Assembly (NCBI GenBank): GCA_963513935.1 | Contig: OY740765.1 | Span: 116,441,362 to 116,505,361, forward strand | Length of the DNA: 64,000 nt | Direction: 5' to 3' | Origin: Aphrophora alni | Lineage: Eukaryota > Arthropoda > Insecta > Hemiptera > Aphrophoridae | Shown: piece after piece, positions 1 through 11,960 of the stretch | Layout of the letters: the number at the start of each line of letters is the position of its first letter | Position numbering within the stretch: the first letter of the stretch is position 1 | Program-made: the position numbers and the translations under genes | Notes under the pieces: generated by a model | What the model was told of the DNA's origin: nothing | What the model saw: only the letters and a program-made list of their open reading frames with translations | The model's database searches: none

Positions 1-62
1 AAAAGAGATTTAAAGAACACTTCCCCAATTACATCGCCAATTACATTAGGTGTGAGAATTAT
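1..62 (+). pseudogene. Penelope-like GIY-YIG relic (tail)
   Basis: The first bases read KRFKEHFPNY in one frame. This matches the R-F-K-E-H segment of the GIY-YIG endonuclease in the two clearer Penelope-like copies at 19.1 kb and 37.2 kb, and the DNA there is also alike. The window edge cuts the element and the similarity fades after about 60 bases. It is too short to be certain. Confidence 0.3.
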
Positions 63-3000
63 GGTTTGTAGTAAAAATCAGTTAACTCTATTTTTACGCT
101 CTATTTAATGTCTTCCTCACAGTTATAGGTAAGTCACGGAAAATTAGTTTTTTTCTATTGAAACCAGGATCCTAGACAATGGTTCTTGTTCGAATAGTAA
201 ACCAACATAACACACATAATATGTCCAAATACCGATATGATGGTACATGGAATTTAGACATATACTAATAAACGTGTCAACTTAACTCAAATTTATAATT
301 TATCTACAACTAAAATGATAATGTGGATGATAATATAATTTTTTTTAATGTTTATTTTAATCTATGTATTTTTTTTTTAAACCATAAAAAACAAAATTTA
401 CTAATTTTATTTACTTAGATTTATTTTGATTTATTAATTGGAAATATTCTTTGGCAAATTTTGAGAAAGACCCAGCAAACCAAAAGAAAAATGTTTGGAA
501 AGTAGTAACTTACAAAAATGCTGATACAAAATTTCTGTCCAATAATTTGAAGTCAACTTTGAGAAGTGCATTGATCAATTTAATTTAATTCACAGGTATT
601 GATCATGTATTTTGTCTAACATAAGCAGTGCTTAGAATCAATGATGTAAACAACATAGTTCGGTTTTCACAGTTTTAACTAATTCAATCTGTTAAATAAT
701 AAAAATTCTATCACCAGTATAATAAAATTTACACATTTTCAATAATAGACTACAATGAATTTTCTTTAAACTTTAAAAACTAATGTTAGGTGTCAACCAT
801 TGTTAATTAATTATCTTGTTCATAATGTGATATTTGACTGGAATTTGTTTAGGAAATTAACATAATTGTTTATACTTTTATACAGTCTAGAGGAAATGAT
901 GTTAGACAATAAGTTTTGCATAGAATATGGGTGCATACTGTTCAGTATTCTTCCAATAATTATTTGTTGCCCTCAAGCGCATAAATGTTTTATCTCTCTT
1001 ATATTTCAGTCTCTCTCTGTCATACAATATGGCATGATCAATGGTCAATTGTTTTGGGAAGGTTCATCAACCATAGTAACAGGGGCGGAATCTTTTTGTC
1101 TCTCTCTTATATAGGGAAAATAATCTGATTGGTTGACAATTATAATGCCGAAAACAGAAGCTAAGCTTAGAGGAACACTTCCAAAAATCTGTCTTGTTTC
1201 AACACTACTGTGGGTCAGACACGATGTGTTCTGTATAACATGTCTTGTAGTTCAACATTTTTTTACCCTGTTTCACACGCAATCAATATTTTATGAATTT
1301 TATCTAAATCATCTATATAGAAGTAAGAGTAATATGCATTAATAAACAGTGAATGGTGCACCATAACTTTCTTTGTTTTAACAGTGTATGTGTTCACCAA
1401 AACCAGAAGACGGACACAGAACAACTCAACAATCAAGGTAATGCAACAGTGTTACTCATCTATTTTTACACAGATGATATGGTTCTATAATTCATGTTTT
1501 AATGTTTTAATTCACACATAAAAGGATTAAAATAACCTTTGTAACATAACATTGTAAAATCACTTTAACGTTAGGTCAATGTTATGACCTTGGTCCTCCG
1601 ATTTAATCATGCTTCGTATTTGGTTATTAGGGCCCAGATTCCTAATTTCAACAATTCGCATACTGTTACTGTGTAGAAACTTTGTTTTTAGAAAATAATT
1701 TACACATTTGTTAGCCTAATAAATAATTGTTGGAATCATTTTTGAATTAATTATGATAATTTTAACTTGGTTGTAATTGTGCAAAGGCAACATTAAATAT
1801 ACTTGTAGCAAACAGGAACCATAGAACCTTTCTTTCTATGATCAAGGTACCATAGAAAGAGAGGCGATATATTAGCTTTTTTCCCTTTTTTAAATAAGAC
1901 ATTTTAACATGTATACTTTAACGTCAATTAATAAGTTAAAAACCGCATAAATTGCTGATTGATTTTGAGAAAAATGAAATGGAATACAGCTGCTGTTTGT
2001 ATATATATGTAGGTGTTATGTACTCAATGAAATTGGTTTGATAGACAGATATTTATTAAATCCGGAAGACCAATTAATTTTAAAGTAAATTAATAAAACT
2101 TTGAATTCATTTGTAAGATTAAGAACAAAGAAAATTAACATATATAAAAATGTGACATATATATGATGGTTAACATAAATGTGCCATACCTTTGGTGCAG
2201 AGTCTGAAGGTCTAGCTGCCTGATGCATCCTTAGAGTGTGAAAGTCCGTTACATGACAAACATTTCACCACAATGTCACATTCATAAAATAATACATAAT
2301 TGAGCACAAGAAAGAATAAAACTAAAAACACTTGTAGGTTTGACCACTCACAAATATATGTATTTTGCAAAGAGCGTGCATTTGTTCATAACGAGACAAA
2401 GAGCAACATGAAGTGAGAAAGCGAATGAAAGTTAAGTATTGTGTGTTGTTGCACAGGGAGTGACAAAGACAACGGAAGAGTGCATGGGTGCATTGCGAAC
2501 GACAAGCATAAGTCGTGAAGCGTGATTAATCATAAAGATGAATTAATCGAGAAGCATTCTCTATAAGAAGAAAAAACTAATGAAAGTATGCACACGGAGT
2601 CGCTGTTTTAGTTGCCAACCTGAGACTGACTCCCCAGTTGAAAATGAAAGCGTCCCTTAGCCAGGGGTGGGAGTTGGTTTGCAGTAATATGATGCTTGCC
2701 AATCAAATGTAGCATCTCTCGAAGTTGCCAGCCGTTTATTGGTGGAATAATTAGTGATGTGGGGGCTGATAGCAATTCGAAGGCCGGTGCAGTGTTCAAC
2801 GAACACTTTAACTATATAATGGAAAAGTCCCATTGTAACTGAATATTCTGGTTTTAGAGCAGATGACAAAAGTTGTACCTCCGAGAGCGCTTTATTTGAA
2901 TGAACACATCAGTCGGAAATTGAATTGGTTGAGATTACCAAACAATAGAAAATTTTAATTATTAAACATTGTCATCTATAATAATAATAAGATAGTTTAT

Positions 3001-3600
3001 AAGAAGAGTTTTGTTAAAATAACAAAGGGACCTACGACATAATATTGTGTACTTACAAATCAAGGGTAATAGTAATAATTTGTAACAATGCTAATCAAAG
3101 GCGACCAATGTTTTTTCTTATAAATTTTTTTAAGGGAAAGTAATTGTCCAAAACTACATCCATGCAGCATATTACGAGCGGAGTGAAACGCCTCAGTAGT
3201 ATGGAGGGGGGTGGGGGTGATGTACCATAGTAGGGTTTAAATAGAAACCAAAATAATAGAAAAAGGAAATAACATAATTTAATAAATTAGCAGCATTCGA
3301 ACAGATTCCAAAAAGTGTGACTTGCAATTTGTGACTGGGAATCACTTGGTAGGCAGAAAAGGGGAGAGACACTAGAGGAAGACGAGCTTCGTCACCTCCT
3401 GGTGCCGCTACGGGTTGGTCGCTCGCAACTACCATGGTTTTTCTTTTTCAAATGATTGGTCATTGGTTTTTCTTTGCTGAAAATTTAAATAATTGTAAAG
3501 ATATGTTAAATAGTTTTATAATTTTTTAATTAGTAATGTTTTTTAATAAAAAGTCATTTTGATTTAAACTGCGTGTTCTTGACTTTGCGCCTAAAAATCA
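63..3600. other. Stretch without recognisable gene
   Basis: AT-rich sequence with only short shadow reading frames. A GC-richer, purine-rich patch at about 2440-2900 and another at 3190-3440 look unlike the surroundings and may be old LTR or UTR pieces, but I recognise no domain, TIR or RNA in them. A 53-base segment at 1385-1437 has good splice-like borders but no recognisable protein. Confidence 0.5.
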
Positions 3601-3654
3601 CGAGCGCCGGTCCATTCTGACATATCAGTCAACTTGATTACTTAAACTACCAGC

Positions 3655-4170
3655 TTAGAATTCCTGGATCCATCTCGAGGGGTTTTTGGCTGCAAATAGC
3701 AGGAGGTGTCGCAAAATACCTTTAGTTAAAATTATATTGTTATTCTGTAGTTTATTTCTTAATTTTGAGGCTGTTACATTTTCAACTTTATGGTTACATT
3801 TTTGCATATTATTAGAATTAAAACTTTTAATTGTTCCTTTTATTTTATTGTTGATTAAAACTCTTACTGTATTTTGATCTTCATTGCTTGAAATAGATTT
3901 GATTGCGAATTCAGCGTTCAATGTTTCATTCATTATGCTATCATTGTTATTGGAAGTAAAATTGTACTTTAAACTTTTATCTAGTAAGTCTGTTTCTTGT
4001 CTATTTAATGTAACATTTGTATAATTATTGACCAATTGTTGGTAACAAATGTAGTTTGCGCTTGTCAATGATTTAACCGGTGTTTGTAAACTAAACAGTG
4101 AAGTTAACTTCTTTTTTGTGTTGATATTTTTGATAAGATTACTTTCTTTATCTGATTATTGATTATGTTC
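3655..4170 (-). pseudogene. Penelope-like element ORF, N-terminal fragment
   Basis: An open frame of 137 codons (3655-4068), extending upstream in frame to about 4170, resembles the part of Penelope-like reverse transcriptases that precedes the catalytic core. It has a conserved-looking block LNRQETDLLDKSLKYNF followed about 80 residues later by KLRNKLQNNNIILTKG, the usual lead-in to the ADKG-type first RT motif. The frame then diverges and no RT core follows, so this is a 5' fragment. Penelope-like elements are retrotransposons with an RT joined to a GIY-YIG nuclease. It lies opposite in orientation to the LINE that begins just downstream. The alternative is an unrelated low-complexity frame; the two spaced motifs make that less likely. 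Confidence 0.5.
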
Positions 4171-4475
4171 ATGATCATTTGGACCTCAAATGAGTGTATA
4201 CAGTAGAGAAGTTTTAAATGTGCCCTGTATAATATAGAGTTTAATCTTGCCTTCTTATCATGTAACATCTAACACCAAAAAACATCTAGCTTATAGAAAT
4301 ACTTACGCTAAAATTGTAATATATAGATCCAAACTCAAAAAAGAGGAAATAGATATCAGTTGTTCCACCATGTAGACTTCGAAGAATGTATTCAGGAAGA
4401 ATTTTCCGTAAACTATAGCCACCTATTGAATAATCTGAACAAAAAATTAAAATACCAAAAAAATACACATTAGCA

Positions 4476-4817
4476 ATGCCTGCAAAGCAAAACACATCCA
4501 ACAAATCACCTTTGATACAAGGCACTTATATCCCAAAATCATCACTTTGCACCTCATTATCTCAAACAAAAAGCAAAGAACAACTGGTCAGATTATTTAA
4601 TGATGCTATTGCCAAATACACACAAAATTTAAATAAAACTACCACCGGCTCAAACAATAATAATGAGAAAAAACAAAGCAAGCAGTGGAAGATTTCTATA
4701 ACTCAGTCATTAAAACCATTCATGATAATCAATATGATCAATAACACCAATGACTACATAAATACTATAAGACACGACATGGCCATGTTAAATATTCTAC
4801 GCTTATTCTTAAGTTGA
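4476..4817 (+). pseudogene. Possible LINE ORF1 remnant
   Basis: A 113-codon frame rich in Asn, Lys, Gln and Thr lies on the same strand and upstream of the LINE ORF2 that starts at 5371, where an I-clade element would have its gag-like ORF1. No CCHC zinc knuckle is visible, so the call rests on position and composition. It could equally be a chance frame in AT-rich DNA. Confidence 0.25.
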
Positions 4818-5370
4818 CCAATACCCGCTAGGGTGTGGAGCTGTCGCTCTGCTAGAGAATCTGAAGTTGATGTGACTGGCGCTAGGTGGCTCTACGGTCA
4901 AACAATGTTTCAGGCGGGTAAGAGAAAACGCACTGATGCCACATATGGGACCAGAGATGCGAGGGAAGGTCGAGAATCGCTTATCTCAGCGCACGAACTG
5001 ACAACACTGACTATGCTGACGGAAGTAAGTGAGAAGGTTTGTGAGAGAGAGGTCAACAGTTGTACAGTCTCAACCAAGTGGGATGCGTACAGTCAAGCAC
5101 CTGCTGCTAGCGCTTTCTGATAGCTGTGTGTCAAACTTGTGACGAACAGCACCCGTAAAGCGTAGACTATTTCCCTATCCTATGTCGCGTCTTATAGTAT
5201 TTATGTAGTCATTGATAACACTAAGAAATGGCAACACTGATTTTCCTAGACAAAACGTTCACTCTAAATAGATTATAACAAGATTACTTTAGTACCTTAC
5301 AGAAGATCATTAATTGTAATATCTAGATCAATGTATATTAAACCTCAAATCAACCATTATAATAATAAAT
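4818..5370. other. GC-richer spacer of unknown origin
   Basis: About 330 bases (4830-5160) are distinctly more GC-rich than the flanks and carry an open but unrecognised frame (4833-5120). The rest up to 5370 is AT-rich. This may be a UTR between LINE ORF1 and ORF2 or a small insertion. I see no TIR, promoter or tRNA-like box that settles it. Confidence 0.35.
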
Positions 5371-8300
5371 ATGCAAAATAAATTTCAACACAAATTAAAA
5401 ATTGTGCAATGGAATGCACAATCTATAAAATCCAAATGGATAGAGCTAGAAATTGTTTTAAATAAATAAAAATACATATTGCTGCCATTCAGGAGACATG
5501 GCTTACATCATAACCGCATGATTCTATTAGGACAGCAGGTTATACTATACACAACGCTAACATAGCCGATGGCTATAGAAGCATAGCTCTGATTATCCAC
5601 AAATCCTTACTGTGGGTTAAGATTGATGTACAATTGCTGAGTAACCAATACCTTACTGGTCAATTACAAGTACAAGGCATTAAAATTACAAATCACTCCT
5701 CCCCTATATATTTATATATAATTTATATTGCAACAATGCACCTTGTGGGAGAATTATATTTTTTTCTTTAGATTCGGGTCTCTCGTTATTATGTGGGGAT
5801 TTCAATGCTCATCATCCCTTCTGGAACAGTCACAAAATCAACACCAGAAGGAAACATATTTTCAATGCTTATAATAATTCAAATTGTATCATGTTAATTT
5901 AATAATTATACTTTTACCACTACGTCTGGACTGGTCAGGAATCAAGATGTCTTCGATTTGTCATTTACCACTCCACAAATGCATGCATTATTAGACACTT
6001 GGGAAGTTCTTAAAGATTCAATGTTAAGTTTATATTTCCCTATATGTATGGTTTTTCACACCCCAGCCAAAACTAATAGCCAATATATACCAAAACCAAA
6101 AGTATATTGAACACTTACCGGTATCTAACAACTACATTCGTAGAAATTTTAAACATGCAAATTGGGAACTTATCCAGTCGGAGATTGCCAATGAACTTCT
6201 TTCCCACACCAAAGTACAAATGGATGCCTTGCTCTTTCAAAGAGTCATAGATAAAGACCTATCTTTACCAATTTCAAAGCATAAATTACCTACACAAGAA
6301 AAACGGAATCAAAATTTCAAACCTAAATCCTGGTGGACTAGTGAATGCTCCAAGGCAGTTGTTGAAAGGCGATTAAGTCTTTAAAAATGTACAAAGAATA
6401 TGACTCCACACAACTTTTACCTCTATAAACATTTACAAAATAATGCTAAAAATTCTAAGATTACTTGTTGGCACACAGTGTGTAACAAATTTTTGGAGGA
6501 AACCCGTTCACAAACATGGAACATAATAAAAATGTTTCAAAAATAAAGCACAGAGTACTGAGATTTCATATTTAACTAATAATACTGACCTATGTTATTC
6601 ATTTTTAAAATATATAGTTCCTGACTATGTTCTTCACATAACAGAATTAAAACCCCCAATATTTTGTACAAAAAATCATTTCTTGGTGGGGGATTTCACA
6701 ATAATAGAACTCAACACAGCAATAAAATTAAAAATACAGCCCCTGGTATAGACGGCATTAATTATACGATCATAAAACCCCTATTAAACATGGCTCTAAT
6801 AAAATTATTACACATATACAACTACATGTGGAACAATAATATGATTCCAGATACATGGAAGCATTTTAAAGTCATAGGTTTTCTTAAACCAAATAAAGAT
6901 AAACCAGGGTCTTATAGACCAATCTCCTTGCCCATGTCTTATAAAATTGTTTAACACAATGTTAAAAAATAGGTTAGAATGGTATCTGGAATAAGAAAAC
7001 CTACTTCCACCCACAACCTATGCCTATAGAAAAAAAAGGTTGTGCCGATTTTATTATGCATTTAATTACTGATGTTCAAACATCGTTAACACACAATGAG
7101 ACAACAGTAGCAGCATCTTTAGACATTGCTGGAGCATATGTTTTCATTCCAATTGTATTAACCAAAATGTTTAAATTGAGGATACCTGACAAATTTTGAA
7201 TTTATTTATATAGATTTCTATCTGATAGAACACTGATTTTCGAAATTGTTAATGGTAATTTTAGTACACATAGTTACAATGGCCTTCCACAAGAAAGTGT
7301 CTTTAGCCCAGTGCTTTTTTCCATATAGGCCTACACTTCAGAACTAAATAATGTTTTATCACCTAAAGTGTACATATGCTGATGATTTGTTTCCTTATAT
7401 TTCATAAAAAATTTGGAGTCAAAAATCCATCTTTTCCAAAAAGCTCTTTCTTCCTTAGAAAAAAGCTTAAAGGACCTTGGTTTAGAACTTAACGCTAACA
7501 AATGCAAACTGTTAATATTCAATAGCAAAAGAACATTACCAAACTGGGTCCAATTTTATATACATGATAAAGAAATCCCTAGAGTTAACAGCCATAATAT
7601 TTTAGGAACTAGACGATAAATTAAGTTTCAAAGAACACATTAATCAGTTAGTGACAAAATGCCACAAAGATTATTATTAAATCACTTACATGTGGTAGAA
7701 GAGGGGTACAACCTCATTTTCTACTAAATGTAATCACTCATAAAGGCAAAATTGGAATATTTCTGTTTTCTTTTTGGACATCATTCAGAAGCCAGTCTCC
7801 AAAAGCTAGAACATATACAAAATCAGAGTCTCAGAATTTCTATGGGTGGAGTCAATTTCCAGAACTTCAGGACCACAGCAAAAATAGATTTACAGATAGA
7901 GGCATGTATATACCTACTGCACTCAAAAGACTACTAGTTAGTATGTTTATCTATAAAATTATGAATTACATCTCCCATCCACTTTATCTAAAAATATTAT
8001 AATTAAAATGCTTGTAACTCATCATAAGTACTAGTTGAAAAGAAAACACCAGTTTACATAAATAGCTATAATCACTGTGTAGAGTCAGACCCAATTGATA
8101 TTTATTCATCAGCAACAAATGATAAATCCACTGGTTTTGAACAACCTCTAGCAATGATAGATCTAAATTTAATATGTAACACGCACCTCCCTCACATTGA
8201 TACCAGTAAAAACTATGTCCAATAAATTACATCTTCAACGAGAATTTCTAAATGTTAGAAATAATACGTGTGCAAATTATTTTGGAATATTTACCGAAGG

Positions 8301-8763
8301 CTCTAGAAATAAAAAAGATACCGTAGTAGCTGTGCTCTGTCCCTCATAAAATGTTCTAATTCAATACTCCTTAAGTACACAAACAACCAGCTATACTGCT
8401 GAACTCTATGCAATATTCAAAGCCATTTAATTTAGTAATACATTAAATCATTATATATTCCGATTCTAAGTAGTCAATCCAAAAGATTGAAAATTGTAGG
8501 TATGGCTTCTTCGAAAAGGGCAAGATAATTAAAATTATTAAGGAAATCCATAAACAAGAAAAAGAAATGGTCATACAATGGGTACCCAGCGAGGTATGGG
8601 CAACAAGTATTGGATGTCATACCACCAATAGAAATGATAGGTCCATACTCAACAAAAATATAGGAACGATATAAAAATTTTACTTCAAAATTCTAATAAA
8701 GCCAAGTAGTACAAGTCTATTGACCCTGACATTTCGCATAATCCTTGGTTTTGTAAATCTCGT
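5371..8763 (+). pseudogene. LINE ORF2 (APE - RT - RNase H), 5' part, I-clade-like
   Basis: The frame starts at 5371 with MQNKFQHKLKIVQWNAQSIK, the typical start of an apurinic-type endonuclease domain (WNAQSI motif, then QETWL and a GY(R)SIALIIH block at about 5480-5600 after frameshifts). The reverse transcriptase follows at about 6660-7620: GIDGINY, SYRPISL (about 6910), the motif A aspartate in SLDIAGAY (about 7110) and an intact YADD catalytic box near 7380. A thumb-like block with LEHIQNQSLRISMG is at 7752-7937. An RNase H-like region (FTEGSRNKKD, then TAELYAI, then WVPSE) spans about 8290-8620. RNase H after RT places it near the I/Loa group. Stops and frameshifts are frequent, so it is dead. 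The frame is cut at 8763 by a piggyBac and resumes at 10585. Confidence 0.8.
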
Positions 8764-10584
8764 TTAACAGGTTCACTGCCAAGACATTTATGTTTCTGGC
8801 CACAAGTGATATTGAGAGACAAATCCATCTCTCAAAAAAATTTGCCATATACGTTACTGAGAGATAAAGCTGTCTCTCTTTAAAACGCTGAGAGCTAAAT
8901 CTATTACTCAAAGATATTTACAAGTTGTTATATCATATTATAGAGGAAATTTGGCAGTTTTTGAAGGTGTTCTTAGCAATTTTGATTTTTCATTTAAAAG
9001 ATATAAGTCAATACAAAGTCTAATATATTTGCACGTTTCCCATATAAAATCTTCAAAATTATTTTGTAATACTATTTTATATTTTATGCTAAATAATTAT
9101 CATAAATTGTGATTATAATTATATATAAATTGAGTTTAGAATTTGAGAAATGGATGAAGACAAAATATGATTATTTAGATTTGCCATCCTCACAATTTAG
9201 TGTGTTGGACAGTGATATGAGAGTGACAATGCAAGCCTTTTTGGGCCAGATAGTGATTATGATCCTGAATGGTTGCCTGATGATTTTGATGAATTTGAGG
9301 TTGTAGGAGACATTGCCAATGACTTAGACCCTGATTTTGAGGATGTAGAAATTCTAGATTTACAAAATATGGAAGAACGGGACGTTAACAATATTCCTAA
9401 CAATCTTTGGGAACCTGTTGTAGATGTCGATAGTCTTCAAAACATTCCATTTAACTCTAAAGACGAATTAATTGGGATAAATCCTGATCTGTTTGATTGT
9501 ATGGTCGAATGTTCTCCAATTGAATTTTGGAATTTATTTGTAAATGATAAAATTATTAATACTCTAGTTGCTGAAACAAACCGTTATGCTGCACAAAGTA
9601 TTGCATCTAGACCTAATCTACTTCCTAATGCCAGAATAATAAAATGGGTAGACACAGACCATCATGAAATGTTAAAATTCCACAAATCATTTATAGACTT
9701 GGCTGACCAAGTGGAGTCATATGGCTCTCCACTTTGCAGATCCCTGAAGTGGTATAGAAAAGTAATATTTGAACTTTTGTTAAATACTTCGGTTATAAAT
9801 GCATTAAGCATTTATAAATCTGTAGCTGGTAAGACTATAACCATAACGGAATTTAGAGAAGAGCTAGTTAGAGGAATGTTTATTGGAAGACAAATTATAA
9901 TTACAGACAACCCACAGCCTAAACATACAATTAATTGTAAAACTGCTAAACCAGCTAGATGTATAATTTGCTACAAAAAAATATGTAAAATCAATGGGGC
10001 GAGCAACAGCTCAGCGCAAGACCAGGCAAGTTAAAACCAGATGTGAACCTTGAGGAATGAATATGCGCATAACATGTTTTGCACTGTCATATATCTAAAC
10101 CTAAAGTGTACTGTAATAACTTTTGTAAATATTGTATATACATTTGAACATTGTTCTCTTTATAATCCTTGTGTTAGTGGGCTGAAGTAATGAAACGAGC
10201 CAATACATGTGGGAAAAAATATTAATGATAAGCAGTATTACTTTTTTGGTAAGCCTACATTTTCTTCCATAACAATGATAATAGTATAATTTATTTATTT
10301 AGACTTAGACAATATCTCTGAAGTAAGAAGATAATTCATCTTCCAGGCTAAAATAACCCCCAGTGCCATGAGAGATATATTTATCTGTCAGTAATTTTTA
10401 GGCCAAAACAATGTAATTTTAAAGCAAAAACAAAATTTTCAGTAATTATTGTATTTAGTTTACACATATTTTCAATAAAATAAAATGTTTGACCCTTTGT
10501 ACAATTTTTTGTCAGATCAGAGTACCGGTATAGTATATTCCTGGTGAGAGATAAAAATGTCTCTCATGGCATTCAACCTGTTAA
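8764..10584 (+). mobile_element. piggyBac element 1, internally deleted, with TTAA target duplication
   Basis: The element occupies 8768-10580 between TTAA copies at 8764-8767 and 10581-10584. The terminal inverted repeats are CAGGTTCACTGCCA on the left and, read inward, CAGGTTGAATGCCA on the right (12 of 14 match). Subterminal copies of TGAGAGA-N8-TCTCTCA occur at 8813, 8858, 8889, 10369 and 10545. TTAA duplication is the hallmark of piggyBac. Removing the element and one TTAA restores the LINE frame across the site as CKSRLSRYGIINNIRLRL, which proves both the borders and the order of insertion. The element is about 1.8 kb and lacks the middle of the transposase, so it could only move with help from another copy. 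Confidence 0.9.
9151..10080 (+). pseudogene. piggyBac transposase with central deletion, N- and C-terminal parts fused in frame
   Basis: The open frame 9273-10034 (253 codons) joins the acidic N-terminal region (DPEWLPDDFDEFEVVGD; later FWNLFVNDKIIN...ETNRYAAQ, the start of the transposase domain, ending WVDTDHHEMLKF) directly to the C-terminal part (FIDLADQVESYGSPLCRSLKWYRKV). The central catalytic region with the first two aspartates is missing. The third aspartate, in the DLADQ box, remains. The likely original start at 9151 is in another frame because of a frameshift near 9250. A Cys-rich C-terminal domain begins (RCIICYKK) and continues with a frameshift to about 10080. The fusion cannot be catalytic. 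It could still bind ends, but chance preservation of the frame is as likely. Confidence 0.8.
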
Positions 10585-10910
10585 GCAGGTATGGAATTAT
10601 AAACAATATTAGGCTTCGTCTTTGACATGCAAACGTAAATTATACACTACACAAAATGAACTTTTTTATTTTACCCCTAAGAGTCTCCAGTGCACCACGG
10701 GTGAAATTGAAACTTTGAAACATCTAACCTCTCCCGTATATGAACTTTTCAGGGCGAATTTGTATAATGAAAATAAATTAAAAGCAGAAAACTTTCTCCC
10801 CCCCCCCTCCATACAGCCTCACCAATATTTTAAAATCAAATAATTTCATAATTTTTCACAAAATTAATTTATATCTTCTTCGGAATCAAAAGAATAATTT
10901 GACTTTGGTA
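10585..10910 (+). pseudogene. LINE ORF2, C-terminal end after the piggyBac insertion
   Basis: This continues the LINE ORF2 cut at 8763. Reading across the single TTAA gives CKSRLSRYGIINNIRLRL, then a cysteine-rich tail with GEIETLKHL and PVYELFRANLYNE, then, after a frameshift in a run of C, YSLTNILKSN. This fits the tail after RNase H in I-like LINEs (arginine-rich turn, C-C motif, H-x-L, C/S-P-x-Y). The coding end lies near 10900. No clear poly-A tail or target duplication was found. Confidence 0.7.
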
Positions 10911-11284
10911 GGAAATAACAATTTATATTGACACTTTCAATCACTATCTAATGCTAATGTGATATAGATATAACATCAACATTTATGTATGCAAATCATG
11001 GGTTTCTTCAACCATGGCCCAAACTTTTCAGATTAGGAAGCCCTGTCTACCCGTCCAATAACGTCCATCAATGCTTATACTTTATTTTATGATACTTCCT
11101 AATATATGTTATTCTTTCTTTGATTAGTTACTTTCTACAATGTGAACACAGATAATTACTTATTGAAGTGGGTACATAATTATTGTAATACCTAACTCAC
11201 AACACCAAACCTTAAGGTTATGTAAATAAATTATAAGCCACATCAATAATTGAGTGATTTTGTGTTACTAGTGAGTTTAATTTT
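10911..11284. other. Stretch without recognisable gene
   Basis: AT-rich sequence, possibly the 3' UTR of the LINE on its left. Nothing else is supported. Confidence 0.4.
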
Positions 11285-11960
11285 GCACCTTTAATATGGT
11301 ATATTTCAAATGGACATTGGTAACATCCAAATCAGTGAAACAGGAAGCGGCCTTATAATATAAATCAGTGCCTGCCTTTTGTGCTTGGTTTTGTTTTATT
11401 TGGCAATAGAGGGAAAAACCCCCTATTAAGAGCCTTTCCTTGGTAAGATAATGTAACGGTACTGCATGATTTGATTTGTCCATTTTCACCCGCGTCTCTT
11501 CTGACCAGAGCCACACAACTTTCATGTTTTTCTGTCATTGCTGGGGCTCCATCAATAACAACACCAGACAGTTATTCAACTTTAAGCCAAATCAATCCAA
11601 AGTTGAAGTCAAATCCTTTAGTAGTGCCTTTCCTTGGAAGTAGAGTAGTTTTTTCTTTGGTAATGGAAAAGTATTGGTCAATTCCTCTGATAAAAATAGG
11701 TAACTGAGCTGTATCTGTAATATCACTGCTCTCTTCAAACGCCACTGAATAAAAACAAATTTTAAAACACGGTCTTTTAGTGTGTTTTCAATATCCTTAG
11801 CTAATTCTTCGATTCTTCTAGCCACAGTAACCCCATATAAACTAACATTTAAAAACAAATGCTTTTGTGTCTGGCATAGTATTTCAGATTCCATTCATTC
11901 CTTTACAAACTCACCATCCGTAAATGGCTTTGATCGTTTGAAAATTTGATCAGAAATAAC
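11285..11960 (-). pseudogene. hAT transposase relic
   Basis: Reading the minus strand from about 11960: FKRSKPFTDGEFVKE, SEILCQTQKHLFLNVSL, VARRIEELAKDIENTLKDRV, then after frameshifts DTAQLPIFIRGIDQ, and GVVIDGAPAMTEKHESCVAL near 11510-11560. This is the order seen in hAT transposases related to the vertebrate GTF2IRD2/ZBED proteins: an RRI-linker, the first catalytic region around DTAQL, and the second catalytic Asp in VTDGAPAM, here VIDGAPAM. The N-terminal zinc finger and the C-terminal dimerisation part are missing. At least three frameshifts are needed. No TIRs found. Confidence 0.65.

Noticed and set aside
1385..1437. 53-base exon-like segment with TTTTAACAG acceptor and AAG|GTAATG donor
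   Set aside because: All three frames are open over so short a length and none resembles a known protein; no neighbouring exon fits its phase.
3193..3435. 80-codon minus frame (MVVASDQPVAAPGGDEARLP)
   Set aside because: GC-richer but without a recognisable family; the second half is low-complexity and hydrophobic by composition.
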